A DNA stretch of 64,000 bases from Paraglaciecola arctica (GTDB lineage: Bacteria; Pseudomonadota; Gammaproteobacteria; Enterobacterales; Alteromonadaceae): contig NZ_JAHKQO010000015.1 of the NCBI RefSeq assembly GCF_018861065.1, positions 237,385 through 301,384 of the forward strand, read 5' to 3'. The position numbers and the translations under genes were made by a program. The notes beneath the pieces are model-generated. The model had not been told where the DNA came from. It ran no database searches and was given only the letters and a program-made list of their open reading frames with translations. Below, one piece after another: positions 19,702 through 27,752 of the stretch; the first letter of the stretch is position 1, and the number at the start of each line of letters is the position of its first letter.

Positions 19702-20910
19702 TTATTCTACCGTTTCTGTTGTAAAGGGTACTTTAGGCTTGCGTATATCAATCACCAAGGTTTCGGAAATTTTATCTTGAATAGCTTGTCGATTGGGGTC
19801 CCAAAAAACCTGTAAAAATCCAGTCAAACCCGTCGCTAATCCTGCGGCATATCCACCATAACGACCGAAACTTTCCCACAGATTCAAAGGTTGATTGTCC
19901 AGTTTAATCACTTTCATCCCGAGCAGCCTTTTGCCCGGTGTTTGTCCACGCCACCATGCAGTGAATATACTAAAATAAAAAGCCGCCCAACCTAAACCAA
20001 GACCTAATTCTTCGATCCACTCTTTTAAACGCGCAAACAACCCTTTTGGTTTTTCGATATTTGTGTCGCCAGAAGTTGAATTTAAGTCCCCTGGTTCTGC
20101 AACTGCAGGCTCAACAACTTCTGGTTCTGTTAACTCGGCGGCGACCCCTGCATTTGTTTGTACTAATGTTTGTGTATCTAGAAATTGCTTCAAATACGCT
20201 TTTAGCTGCTGTTCTTCGTCACTGTTAATAGAATCCGCCACACCAGAAGTAAACCCCTCGACTATCTCATCTGTAGTATTTTTGTCCAATCCCAATGTAA
20301 CCACATCTTCTATTAAATCTTCACCTAAACTTTGCATGCATTGCAAAGCAGGTTCACATTCGCCTTCCCGAATTTGTTGTTTTGTTGCTTTAGCATCCAT
20401 TAGATATTTTGCTGTTAAAGCGATGAGTTCAATGCTGTCTTCAATATTATCATTTTCGATAGTGGCAGAAGGGCTATCGTCAACATCGTCAGCAGCACTG
20501 TTGTCGTTTAATTTATCAAACAGACCTGTGGCCACAACAAACAATAAGATAGCGACCAATAACCGCAATAGGATCCGCACAGCATTAAAACGTTTTTTAG
20601 TTTTTAAGCGATTTCCAGCTTTGAAAAAGGTCCATGCTGCGATAATAGCCAAGACCAAACTGCTAACTTGAGTGAGTAGGCTGATCAAAAACAAATCGAT
20701 TAGCATGCCAAATCCTCGACGAAATGGCCCTGCTAATGGTGTGCCCAATAGTTCATCTGCCACAAAGAACGCGTAGGGTGTCACGATTTGTCGTGTTTCT
20801 TTGCGACTTAAATGACTGTTTGCTTTGTTAGCGTCTGAGGATCCTGCCTCATTTTCTGCGGATAATTGCGGGTCCAATCGTTCAATTTTTAAGTGTCTGT
20901 GTTTTTCCAT
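19702..20910 (-). CDS. RDD-domain membrane protein
   Basis: 402 residues. An N-terminal polar stretch is followed by hydrophobic segments (about 68-95 and 108-130), an acidic central region of about 130 residues rich in Asp/Glu, and a C-terminal RDD pair of helices (LGWAAFYFSIFTAWWRGQTPGKRLLGMKVIKLD). FRRGFGMLIDLFLISL at about 64-80 gives the first RDD motif, so the RDD domain is split by the acidic insert. It sits between the VWA and XdhC genes in one operon. Its role in maturation of molybdenum enzymes is not known; membrane tethering or transport are both possible. Confidence 0.78.
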   Translation of the reverse strand: MEKHRHLKIERLDPQLSAENEAGSSDANKANSHLSRKETRQIVTPYAFFVADELLGTPLAGPFRRGFGMLIDLFLISLLTQVSSLVLAIIAAWTFFKAGNRLKTKKRFNAVRILLRLLVAILLFVVATGLFDKLNDNSAADDVDDSPSATIENDNIEDSIELIALTAKYLMDAKATKQQIREGECEPALQCMQSLGEDLIEDVVTLGLDKNTTDEIVEGFTSGVADSINSDEEQQLKAYLKQFLDTQTLVQTNAGVAAELTEPEVVEPAVAEPGDLNSTSGDTNIEKPKGLFARLKEWIEELGLGLGWAAFYFSIFTAWWRGQTPGKRLLGMKVIKLDNQPLNLWESFGRYGGYAAGLATGLTGFLQVFWDPNRQAIQDKISETLVIDIRKPKVPFTTETVE

Positions 20911-20920
20911 TATCGGTTTT

Positions 20921-22105
20921 TTATCCGCTTCTTTTAGTTAGGCTTTTAATCCCCTCTCCTATTCCGTCTAACGTGAGGGGAAACATTCGTTCAGTCATCA
21001 ACTCTTTCATTATGCTAATAGAAGCATAATAACTCCAGTATTGAGCGAGTTGTGGATTAAGCCATATTGCATGTTCAAAATGATTAAGTAAACGCTGCAT
21101 CCAAACCGAACCTGCTTCTTCATTCCAATGTTCTACACTGCCACCCGGATAGGTGATCTCATATGGACCCATAGTGGCATCACCTACAAATATTAATTTA
21201 TAGTCTGCGCCATATTTGTGGATGATGTTAGCAATTGGAATGACCTCACGATCGCGTCTTTTGTTATCTTTCCACACCCCTTCATAAACACAGTTGTGAA
21301 AATAAAAATATTCAAGGTGTTTAAACTCAGTGTGTACCGCTGAAAACAACTCTTCGCATTCCTTTATGTGCGCGTCCATCGAGCCACCTACATCGAAAAA
21401 CATCAACACTTTCACAGCGTTGTGACGCTCTTGAACCATGTGAATATCAAGTAAGCCTGCATTCTTAGCCGTTGAGCCTATAGTGGTAGGTATGTCCAAT
21501 TCTTCGGTTGCACCGGTACGCGCAAATTTACGTAATTTTCTAAGCGCAACTTTTATATTACGGGTACCTAACTCAACATCTCCAGCTAGGTTTTTGAACT
21601 CGCGTTTATCCCAGACCTTGGCCGCGGAAAAATTCCTGTTTCCCTGCTGACCTATGCGTACGCCTTCTGGATTGTAACCATTGGCGCCAAAGGGAGAGGT
21701 TCCACCTGTACCAATCCATTTATTACCACCTTGATGGCGCTTTTCTTGTTCAGCCAAGCGCTCTTTAAGTGTTTTCATCAGTTCGTCAAGACCACCCAAA
21801 GCTTTAATTTGGGCTTTTTCCTCTTCACTGAAATGGCGTTCCAATGCGTTTTTTAACCATTCTTCTGGAATATCTTTACCAAATAAATCAATACTTTGTA
21901 CACCTTCAAAATAATCAGCGAAGGCTCGATCAAATTTATCGTACTGGCTCTCGTCTTTAACCATTGTCAATTTTGACAATATATAGAAATCATCAACACT
22001 CGCAAAAATCACCCCTTTTTCAAGGGCGTTTAGCAAATCCAGTAGCTCTCTTAGACTAACTGAAAGGCGGTACTCTCTTAGCTTAAAAAAGAAATCGACT
22101 AACAT
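20921..22105 (-). CDS. CoxE-like VWA-domain protein
   Basis: 394 residues with a C-terminal von Willebrand A domain. The metal site reads VLMFFDVGGSMDAHIKEC (about 225-242), where Gly takes the place of the first Ser in the usual DxSxS, and the later GDATMGPYE keeps the Thr. The N-terminal half is helical and charged. It overlaps the upstream MoxR ATPase gene by one base (22105), the standard MoxR-VWA pairing. In CO dehydrogenase clusters CoxD/CoxE help assemble the active site; here the partners XdhC and MocA point to a related job. Confidence 0.88.
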   Translation of the reverse strand: MLVDFFFKLREYRLSVSLRELLDLLNALEKGVIFASVDDFYILSKLTMVKDESQYDKFDRAFADYFEGVQSIDLFGKDIPEEWLKNALERHFSEEEKAQIKALGGLDELMKTLKERLAEQEKRHQGGNKWIGTGGTSPFGANGYNPEGVRIGQQGNRNFSAAKVWDKREFKNLAGDVELGTRNIKVALRKLRKFARTGATEELDIPTTIGSTAKNAGLLDIHMVQERHNAVKVLMFFDVGGSMDAHIKECEELFSAVHTEFKHLEYFYFHNCVYEGVWKDNKRRDREVIPIANIIHKYGADYKLIFVGDATMGPYEITYPGGSVEHWNEEAGSVWMQRLLNHFEHAIWLNPQLAQYWSYYASISIMKELMTERMFPLTLDGIGEGIKSLTKRSG

Positions 22106-22941
22106 TAACGGCGCGCCATAAAGACCAGTTTTTCAAACAAATGAATATCTTGTTCATTTTTTAACAATGCACCATAAAGCGGCGGGATACTTTGTTTACC
22201 ATCTTTATTTTGCAACGCTTCTGCTGGAATATCTTCGGCAACTAACAATTTTAACCAATCGATTAATTCAGAAGTTGAAGGTTTTTTGCGTAAACCAGGA
22301 ACGTCACGTAAGTCAAAGAATGATTGTAATGCTTGATTGAGTAACACTTTTTTAATTTCAGGGAAATGTACATCTACAATCTGGCGCATTTCATCAGCAT
22401 CAGGAAACTGAATGTAATGGAAGAAACAACGGCGTAAAAAAGCATCAGGCAGTTCTTTTTCATTGTTAGATGTAATAATAACAATTGGACGTTGCTTGGC
22501 TTTAACTAGTTGTTGGGTCTCATATACAAAAAATTCCATTTTATCGAGTTCTAACAATAGATCGTTCGGAAATTCAATATCCGCTTTGTCTATTTCATCA
22601 ATCAATAAGATGGTGCGCTTATCCGTGTCAAACGCCTGCCATAACTTACCTTTGACTATATAGTTACCTATGTCATGGACTTTTTCATCACCTAACTGCG
22701 AGTCTCGTAAACGCGAAACCGCATCGTATTCGTACAACCCCTGTTGTGCCTTTGTGGTTGACTTAATATGCCACTGAATGAGATTCGCATCTAAACTTTT
22801 TGCCAATTCCTCTGCTAACATGGTTTTGCCTGTACCTGGCTCCCCTTTAATTAACAAAGGTTTTTCCAAGGTGATTGCCGCGTTCACAGCAAGTTGCAAC
22901 TCACGACTAGCAATATATTTCTCTGTTCCATTAAACGCCAT
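22105..22941 (-). CDS. MoxR-family AAA+ ATPase (CoxD-like)
   Basis: 278 residues, one AAA+ module. Walker A is GEPGTGKTMLA (about 37-47), Walker B LLIDEIDKAD (about 108-117), sensor 1 VIITSNNEKELPDAFLRRCFFHYIQFP including the arginine finger. MoxR ATPases work with VWA proteins as chaperones for cofactor insertion. It is the first gene of the five-gene minus-strand operon MoxR-VWA-RDD-XdhC-MocA, with overlapping or near-touching genes throughout. Confidence 0.92.
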   Translation of the reverse strand: MAFNGTEKYIASRELQLAVNAAITLEKPLLIKGEPGTGKTMLAEELAKSLDANLIQWHIKSTTKAQQGLYEYDAVSRLRDSQLGDEKVHDIGNYIVKGKLWQAFDTDKRTILLIDEIDKADIEFPNDLLLELDKMEFFVYETQQLVKAKQRPIVIITSNNEKELPDAFLRRCFFHYIQFPDADEMRQIVDVHFPEIKKVLLNQALQSFFDLRDVPGLRKKPSTSELIDWLKLLVAEDIPAEALQNKDGKQSIPPLYGALLKNEQDIHLFEKLVFMARR

Positions 22942-23204
22942 TTAAAACCTCAAACACAAATTAACAAATGATTAACCATAAGATATAGCGAAAAAGCACT
23001 TTAAATAAAGCCTCCCACCCTTACCTCTGGATATGAATGTCATTATGATAAAACAGTTTTAGGGGCTTTATATATCAATAATATTTATAGGGCCAGTTGT
23101 TGTTTTAGCTATATATAAGAACAATACCCGACAGAATTACTAATTGACGGTGAACTAATCAGGGTTACACTGTAAAAATAGAAATAATAAGCAAGGAAAT
23201 AACT
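22942..23204. other. Divergent promoter region, moxR operon / cysK
   Basis: 263 bases between divergent genes; AT-rich with many TATA-like stretches (23060-23115). AAGGAA lies about 8 bases before the cysK ATG. No regulatory site is recognised with confidence. Confidence 0.4.
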
Positions 23205-24170
23205 ATGCAAGTATACGACGATAATTCACTCGCCATTGGCAAAACACCTTTAGTCAAACTTAACCGTGTTACAGGCGGAAACGTTTACGCAAAAATCGAA
23301 TCAAGAAACCCAAGCTTTAGTGTAAAATGCAGAATTGGCGCCAATATGATTTGGGATGCAGAAAAAAAAGGACTTCTCAAACCAGGTAATGAAATTGTTG
23401 AGGCGACCAGTGGCAATACGGGCATAGCATTAGCATTTGTCGCTGCTTCAAGAGGTTACAAAATTACCTTAACTATGCCTAGTTCTATGAGTCTTGAGCG
23501 TCGTAAATTACTTAAAGCCATGGGTGCTAACTTGGTCCTTACCGAAGCACCAAAAGGCATGAAAGGCGCTATTGCTGCAGCCAATGAAATTGTTGCCTCA
23601 GATCCATCAAAATATATTCCAATGCACCAGTTTGAAAACCCTGCCAACCCTGAAATTCATGAAAAAACAACAGGGCCTGAAATTTGGAATGATACAGATG
23701 GCAAGATAGACATTTTTGTCGCCGGTGTGGGCACAGGTGGAACCTTAACAGGAGTCAGTCGTTACATTAAGAATACTGAAGGTAAGGCTATCACCACTGT
23801 CGCTGTTGAGCCAACTGACTCTCCTGTAATTACACAAGCAAAAGCCGGAGCTGAACTCACGCCAGGACCTCACAAAATCCAAGGCATAGGTGCAGGCTTC
23901 ATCCCAGGCAACTTAGATTTGGATATGGTTGACGCTGTGGAACAAGTCAGTAACGAAGAATGTATGGCTATGACACACCGGCTAATGAAAGAAGAAGGTA
24001 TTTTAGCAGGTATTTCTTCTGGAGCAGCTGTAGTGGCAGCGAAACGTTGGGCTGAGAAACCAGAAAACGCCAACAAGAATATCGTGGTCATTTTAGCCAG
24101 CGCATCAGAACGTTATTTAAGCAGTCCTTTGTTCGCTGGCGAGTTTTCTGATTCAGAAAATATCCAATAA
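23205..24170 (+). CDS. cysK: Cysteine synthase A
   Basis: O-acetylserine sulfhydrylase: makes L-cysteine from O-acetylserine and sulfide, with PLP, in the cytoplasm. 321 residues, normal for CysK. The PLP lysine is K41 in [27 protein letters not shown] binds the substrate carboxylate; [16 protein letters not shown] holds the PLP phosphate; the C-terminal part [17 protein letters not shown] is CysK-typical. Single gene with its own terminator. CysK is preferred to CysM by length and by the C-terminal motif. Confidence 0.95.
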   Translation: MQVYDDNSLAIGKTPLVKLNRVTGGNVYAKIESRNPSFSVKCRIGANMIWDAEKKGLLKPGNEIVEATSGNTGIALAFVAASRGYKITLTMPSSMSLERRKLLKAMGANLVLTEAPKGMKGAIAAANEIVASDPSKYIPMHQFENPANPEIHEKTTGPEIWNDTDGKIDIFVAGVGTGGTLTGVSRYIKNTEGKAITTVAVEPTDSPVITQAKAGAELTPGPHKIQGIGAGFIPGNLDLDMVDAVEQVSNEECMAMTHRLMKEEGILAGISSGAAVVAAKRWAEKPENANKNIVVILASASERYLSSPLFAGEFSDSENIQ

Positions 24171-24211
24171 TGAATAGTTTTATTGGGTAAATACCTAATA
24201 ATGTGATCGAG

Positions 24212-24238
24212 AAGGGAGGCTTATGCCTCCCTTTTCTT
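24212..24238 (+). terminator. Rho-independent terminator of cysK
   Basis: GC-rich stem GGGAGGC / GCCTCCC with a TTAT loop (24214-24231), followed by TTTTCTTT. Confidence 0.9.
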
Positions 24239-24302
24239 TAGATGAAACGATAAACAGGATAAGATTGTTATTATATTATTCAATGAAGATACGGGATCTA
24301 CT

Positions 24303-24746
24303 ATGCTACGAAATGTCAGCTTTTTACTAATAGTTGCGATGCTTTTTGGCGCATGTGATAAAACACCTTCAAAACAAGGTGGCGGTAAATTTGGAATGTT
24401 AGATAAAGGCAACCCTGAATTTGCGGCCATTGAATTTTTTGATCATATATACCACAGCAAAGGAATAGACGGGGCAATAAGTTTAAGTACACCTAAAATG
24501 GAGCGACTTTTACGTTCGTATCATACCAACAAAGGTGTTCAAAAACATGTGTTAAACATGCGATTTGATCGAGTCACCATTCAGCCTAGATCGCGCAGTG
24601 CTGGCAGAAACGAATTTGCAAAAGATGCCGAAATATCGCTATTTTTTGAGGGCGAATTGGATGGTGAAGTGTTAAAAGATATGCGCCTTGTGCAATTAAT
24701 AAAAGTCGGTAAAGACTGGAAAGTTGATGTAGTGAGTTTAAACTAA
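24303..24746 (+). CDS. Lipoprotein of unknown function
   Basis: 147 residues. Lipoprotein signal with lipobox FGAC-D (Cys about 18). The mature part looks like a small NTF2-like or DUF4878-type alpha+beta domain: a helix around NPEFAAIEFFDHIYHSKGIDGAI, then strands ending LVQLIKVGKDWKVDVVSL. That pattern (short helix pair, then curved sheet ending in W-K-V-D) is common in envelope lipoproteins with no known activity. Convergent with ggt. Function unknown. Confidence 0.75.
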   Translation: MLRNVSFLLIVAMLFGACDKTPSKQGGGKFGMLDKGNPEFAAIEFFDHIYHSKGIDGAISLSTPKMERLLRSYHTNKGVQKHVLNMRFDRVTIQPRSRSAGRNEFAKDAEISLFFEGELDGEVLKDMRLVQLIKVGKDWKVDVVSLN

Positions 24747-24794
24747 AACTCACTTTCAACCTGTAGGTGCGAAACGCTTGTTCAAAGCTTAGGA

Positions 24795-26555
24795 TTAAAA
24801 CCCAACAGCCACCCCTTCTCTTCGAGGATCCGCGCCACCTATTAACACATCATTACTTAATTGAATCCCATGAAGCCCGCTATTTAAATCTAACACTCTA
24901 ACTTTGTGCCCCATTTTTTCTAACGCGGGCTTTAAGGCTTCAATTGCAGTGCCTTTTTCGAGAGCAGTATAATCGTTTCTATTGGTTACTTTAGGTAAGT
25001 TAATGGCTTGTTGAATATCGAGTCCCCAATCTAATACCCCCATAATAGTTTGCGCCACGTAACTCACAATACGGCTCCCTCCAGGAGATCCCAGTACAAG
25101 CGTAAGCTTACCGTCCCCATCAAAAACCATAGTGGGGCTCATCGCGCTTCGGGGACGTTTACCAGGCTCCACTCTATTTAGAACAAGCGCTCTACCTCTG
25201 TAGGGCTTAAAAGAAAAATCCGTCAATTGATTGTTAAGCAAAAAGCCGTCAACCATCAACCCCGATCCAAAAGCGAACTCTATACTGGTAGTCATTGAGA
25301 CCGCGTTCCCTTCTTTATCAATAATACTAAAATGACTGGTATTGGGTTGCTCGAAGGTTTTGCCTTTAGAAAAATTCATCACGGGAAAGGGTCTACCCGC
25401 ACCCACTTTCCCGATGTCAGAAACAAGGTTTATATCTCGAGCACGGTCTGCTAAATAACGTTTACTTAACAAGGCACCGAAGGGAAGCTGACTAAAATCA
25501 CTATCGGCAATGTACATTTCTCTATCGGCATAAGCTAACCTAGAGGCTTGGGTAAATAGGTGCACCGCTGGAATAGAGTCAATCGGATATTGGCTGATGT
25601 TGTAAGGCTCAAGTGTACGTAATATTTGTAATACATTTATGCCGCCTGAACTCGGTGGCGCCATGCCACACACTTTATAAGTACGATAACTACCACAAAC
25701 AGCAGAGCGTTTAATGGCTTGATAATCTGCAATGTCTTGTGCCGTAATTTTGCCAGGATTAATAATTGAAAATTGTGCGGCCTTGGCTATGTTACTCGCT
25801 ATACTCCCTTGGTAAAAACTATCGGCACCTTGTTGCGCTATGGTTGTTAAGGTTTTAGCTAAAGCCGGATTCTTTTTGATAGTACCTTTTGTTAGCGCTT
25901 TACCACTAGGATAAAAATATACCGATGAGGTCCTAAATTGATTTAAACCTGGGTGTATTTCACGGGCTAACAATGATGCAAGACGATGAGAAACAGTAAA
26001 GCCATTCTCCGATAACGAAATACTATCATTAAATAATTCAGACCAATCCAGGGTTCCAAATTCTTTGTGTGCCATATCCAAAGCTCTTAACACCCCTGGC
26101 ACACCTACTGACTGACCACCAACCACAGCGTCCATCCACTTAACAGCCTTACCATTTTTTAGAAATAAATCCATTCTTGCTGCCGATGGTGCGGTTTCGC
26201 GCCCATCAAAGGTGTGTAATTTTTTGTTTTTATTGTCCCAGTACAACAAAAACGCGCCTCCGCCTATGCCTGATGACTGAGGCTCAACCAGGGTTAACAT
26301 CGCCTGAATCGCAATAGCGGCATCTATAGCACTCCCCCCTTTAACTAAAATGTTCTTTCCTGCCCAAGATGCATAGGGATTGGCAGCTACAACCATGAAC
26401 TCGTCAGATTGAAATGCGCTTTTTTGTTGTAGTCCAGTTGCCGCTTCTGGCTCTCTATCTTCACGTTCTTGTTTACTTTGAACAGACAAACTTAAGGAAA
26501 TGCTTAAACAAAGTACACAAAGTCTTTTTATTACTAGCACAAGGGGTCCAAACAA
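24795..26555 (-). CDS. ggt: Gamma-glutamyltransferase
   Basis: Periplasmic Ntn-hydrolase that cleaves gamma-glutamyl bonds such as in glutathione; 586 residues. A signal peptide precedes the domain (LCVLCLSISLSLSVQS). The large subunit has SSGIGGGAFLLYWD and the catalytic-loop DGRETAPSAA; autocleavage would occur before the Thr in NTSHFSIIDKEGNAVSMT (about residue 400), which is the nucleophile of the small subunit. PGKRPRSAMSPTMVF and GSPGGSRI are further GGT signatures. Complete, single gene. Together with cysK it belongs to thiol metabolism, but no shared operon exists. Confidence 0.95.
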   Translation of the reverse strand: MFGPLVLVIKRLCVLCLSISLSLSVQSKQEREDREPEAATGLQQKSAFQSDEFMVVAANPYASWAGKNILVKGGSAIDAAIAIQAMLTLVEPQSSGIGGGAFLLYWDNKNKKLHTFDGRETAPSAARMDLFLKNGKAVKWMDAVVGGQSVGVPGVLRALDMAHKEFGTLDWSELFNDSISLSENGFTVSHRLASLLAREIHPGLNQFRTSSVYFYPSGKALTKGTIKKNPALAKTLTTIAQQGADSFYQGSIASNIAKAAQFSIINPGKITAQDIADYQAIKRSAVCGSYRTYKVCGMAPPSSGGINVLQILRTLEPYNISQYPIDSIPAVHLFTQASRLAYADREMYIADSDFSQLPFGALLSKRYLADRARDINLVSDIGKVGAGRPFPVMNFSKGKTFEQPNTSHFSIIDKEGNAVSMTTSIEFAFGSGLMVDGFLLNNQLTDFSFKPYRGRALVLNRVEPGKRPRSAMSPTMVFDGDGKLTLVLGSPGGSRIVSYVAQTIMGVLDWGLDIQQAINLPKVTNRNDYTALEKGTAIEALKPALEKMGHKVRVLDLNSGLHGIQLSNDVLIGGADPRREGVAVGF

Positions 26556-26700
26556 AAATCAGTAGCCGAGAACACTAACGAGGCAAGGCTTGTTTTGCAA
26601 ATAGATATCGCGATTAGTGAGTCATACTTTCGTCTAATCACCACAAAGTTCGAACAACTGTTACTAACTTATTTATTGGAAATTAGTTAATATAGGCCTA

Positions 26701-27327
26701 TTGATAATTCATAAAAACTCCACTTTGAACCTACCTATTCAGTCAAAATATCGTCACGGGCCGCTTCTAATAGCCACCATTAGTATTATTTTATTCTTAC
26801 TAGAGCCTACGAGTAGCGATTGGTTAGCTTACGACCGACAACAACTCAATTACTTTCAGTGGTGGCGACTTATCAGTGGGCATTTTCTGCACACTAACAA
26901 CATACATTTACTATTAAACCTTGCTGGATTAGCACTATTGTGGGCTTTGCATGGGCACTACAATCGAACTTTTAGGTATCTTTTAATTTTTTTGTGGTTG
27001 TGTATTGGGACATCTGGTGGACTCTATTTATTTACGCCACAAATGCAGTGGTATGTAGGGCTTTCTGGTGTGCTCCATGGCATGTTTATATTGGGTGCTT
27101 ATTTCGACATCCACAACAAACTAAGAAGTGGCTGGATATTATTGTTTGGGGTATGGCTCAAAGTACTCCATGAACAGATTTACGGAGCCAATGAAAACGT
27201 TGCTGAGTTGATTTCTGCTAATGTTGCGATTGATGCACATTTGTTCGGCACCATCTCTGGCACCCTAATAATTGTGTACTATTTATTGCGAAATATTCAA
27301 AAGAAACGTAATGCAAAACTCAAATGA
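26701..27327 (+). CDS. rrtA: Rhombosortase
   Basis: Rhomboid-like intramembrane protease, 208 residues, about six membrane segments. Rhombosortases process proteins with a GlyGly-CTERM tail. Seen here: WWRLISGHFLHTNNIHLLLNLAGLALL in the first third, WYVGLSGVLHGMFILG with the Ser nucleophile (about residue 120), and DAHLFGTISG with the His. Compared with ordinary rhomboids, the GASG motif is replaced by GLSG, as usual in rhombosortases. The start is TTG 26701 since no upstream in-frame ATG exists. No protein with a GlyGly-CTERM tail was found in the window, so its clients lie elsewhere. Confidence 0.85.
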   Translation: MIIHKNSTLNLPIQSKYRHGPLLIATISIILFLLEPTSSDWLAYDRQQLNYFQWWRLISGHFLHTNNIHLLLNLAGLALLWALHGHYNRTFRYLLIFLWLCIGTSGGLYLFTPQMQWYVGLSGVLHGMFILGAYFDIHNKLRSGWILLFGVWLKVLHEQIYGANENVAELISANVAIDAHLFGTISGTLIIVYYLLRNIQKKRNAKLK

Positions 27328-27701
27328 GTTGATTGGCCAGTGTTTGTGTAAAAAGGTTAAGATCACTGCAACTAAGGTTGCACTTCATGTGGTTGCTTGC
27401 CATTGTTCGATGTGCCGAATACTAAAACGTCACTATTAAAGAGCAAAACTATATTGCCACTTATGATTCCTCAGAATGAGCACAACACGGATTTTGTCAG
27501 CAATGTGGTACTCATTTATTTTATCAATTAAAGTCCTATCAACAATACATAGTGCGTTTAGGACGATTTGACAGTGAACTAAACTTCGACTGTACGACGC
27601 AAATTTTTGTTGACGAAAAACCCGATTATTACCATTTTTCCAATCAAACCAAAACCATGACCGGTGAGGAAGTGTTCGCTGCCTTTAACAACAACGATTA
27701 A
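27311..27701 (+). pseudogene. Decayed GFA-family (formaldehyde-activating-like) zinc protein
   Basis: A broken gene, overlapping the last codons of the rhombosortase gene. From ATG 27311 the product starts MQNSNELIGQCLCKKVKI...VVACHCSMCR, the first two zinc cysteine pairs of the GFA/CENP-V fold, then stops at 27437. Downstream, in a compatible frame, YDSSE-stop-AQHGFCQQCGTHLFY continues the family with a TGA where Trp of SSEWA is expected, and runs to the stop at 27699. About 25-30 family codons between CR and the YDSSE part are missing. So there are at least two lesions: an internal deletion and a nonsense codon. Confidence 0.85.
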
Positions 27702-27752
27702 GTTAACGGCGCCCTAAGGAATAACTAAACATCCATAAGGCGCAGCTCGATT

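Noticed and set aside
20063..20671. 202-codon plus-strand frame
   Set aside because: It lies antisense within the RDD-protein gene, is Ser/Ala/Thr-rich without domain signs, and the RDD frame is supported by family motifs.
23092..23099. GCCAGTTG upstream of the MoxR operon as a purine-locus motif
   Set aside because: Too short a match to separate from chance, so no regulatory link between the two loci is claimed.
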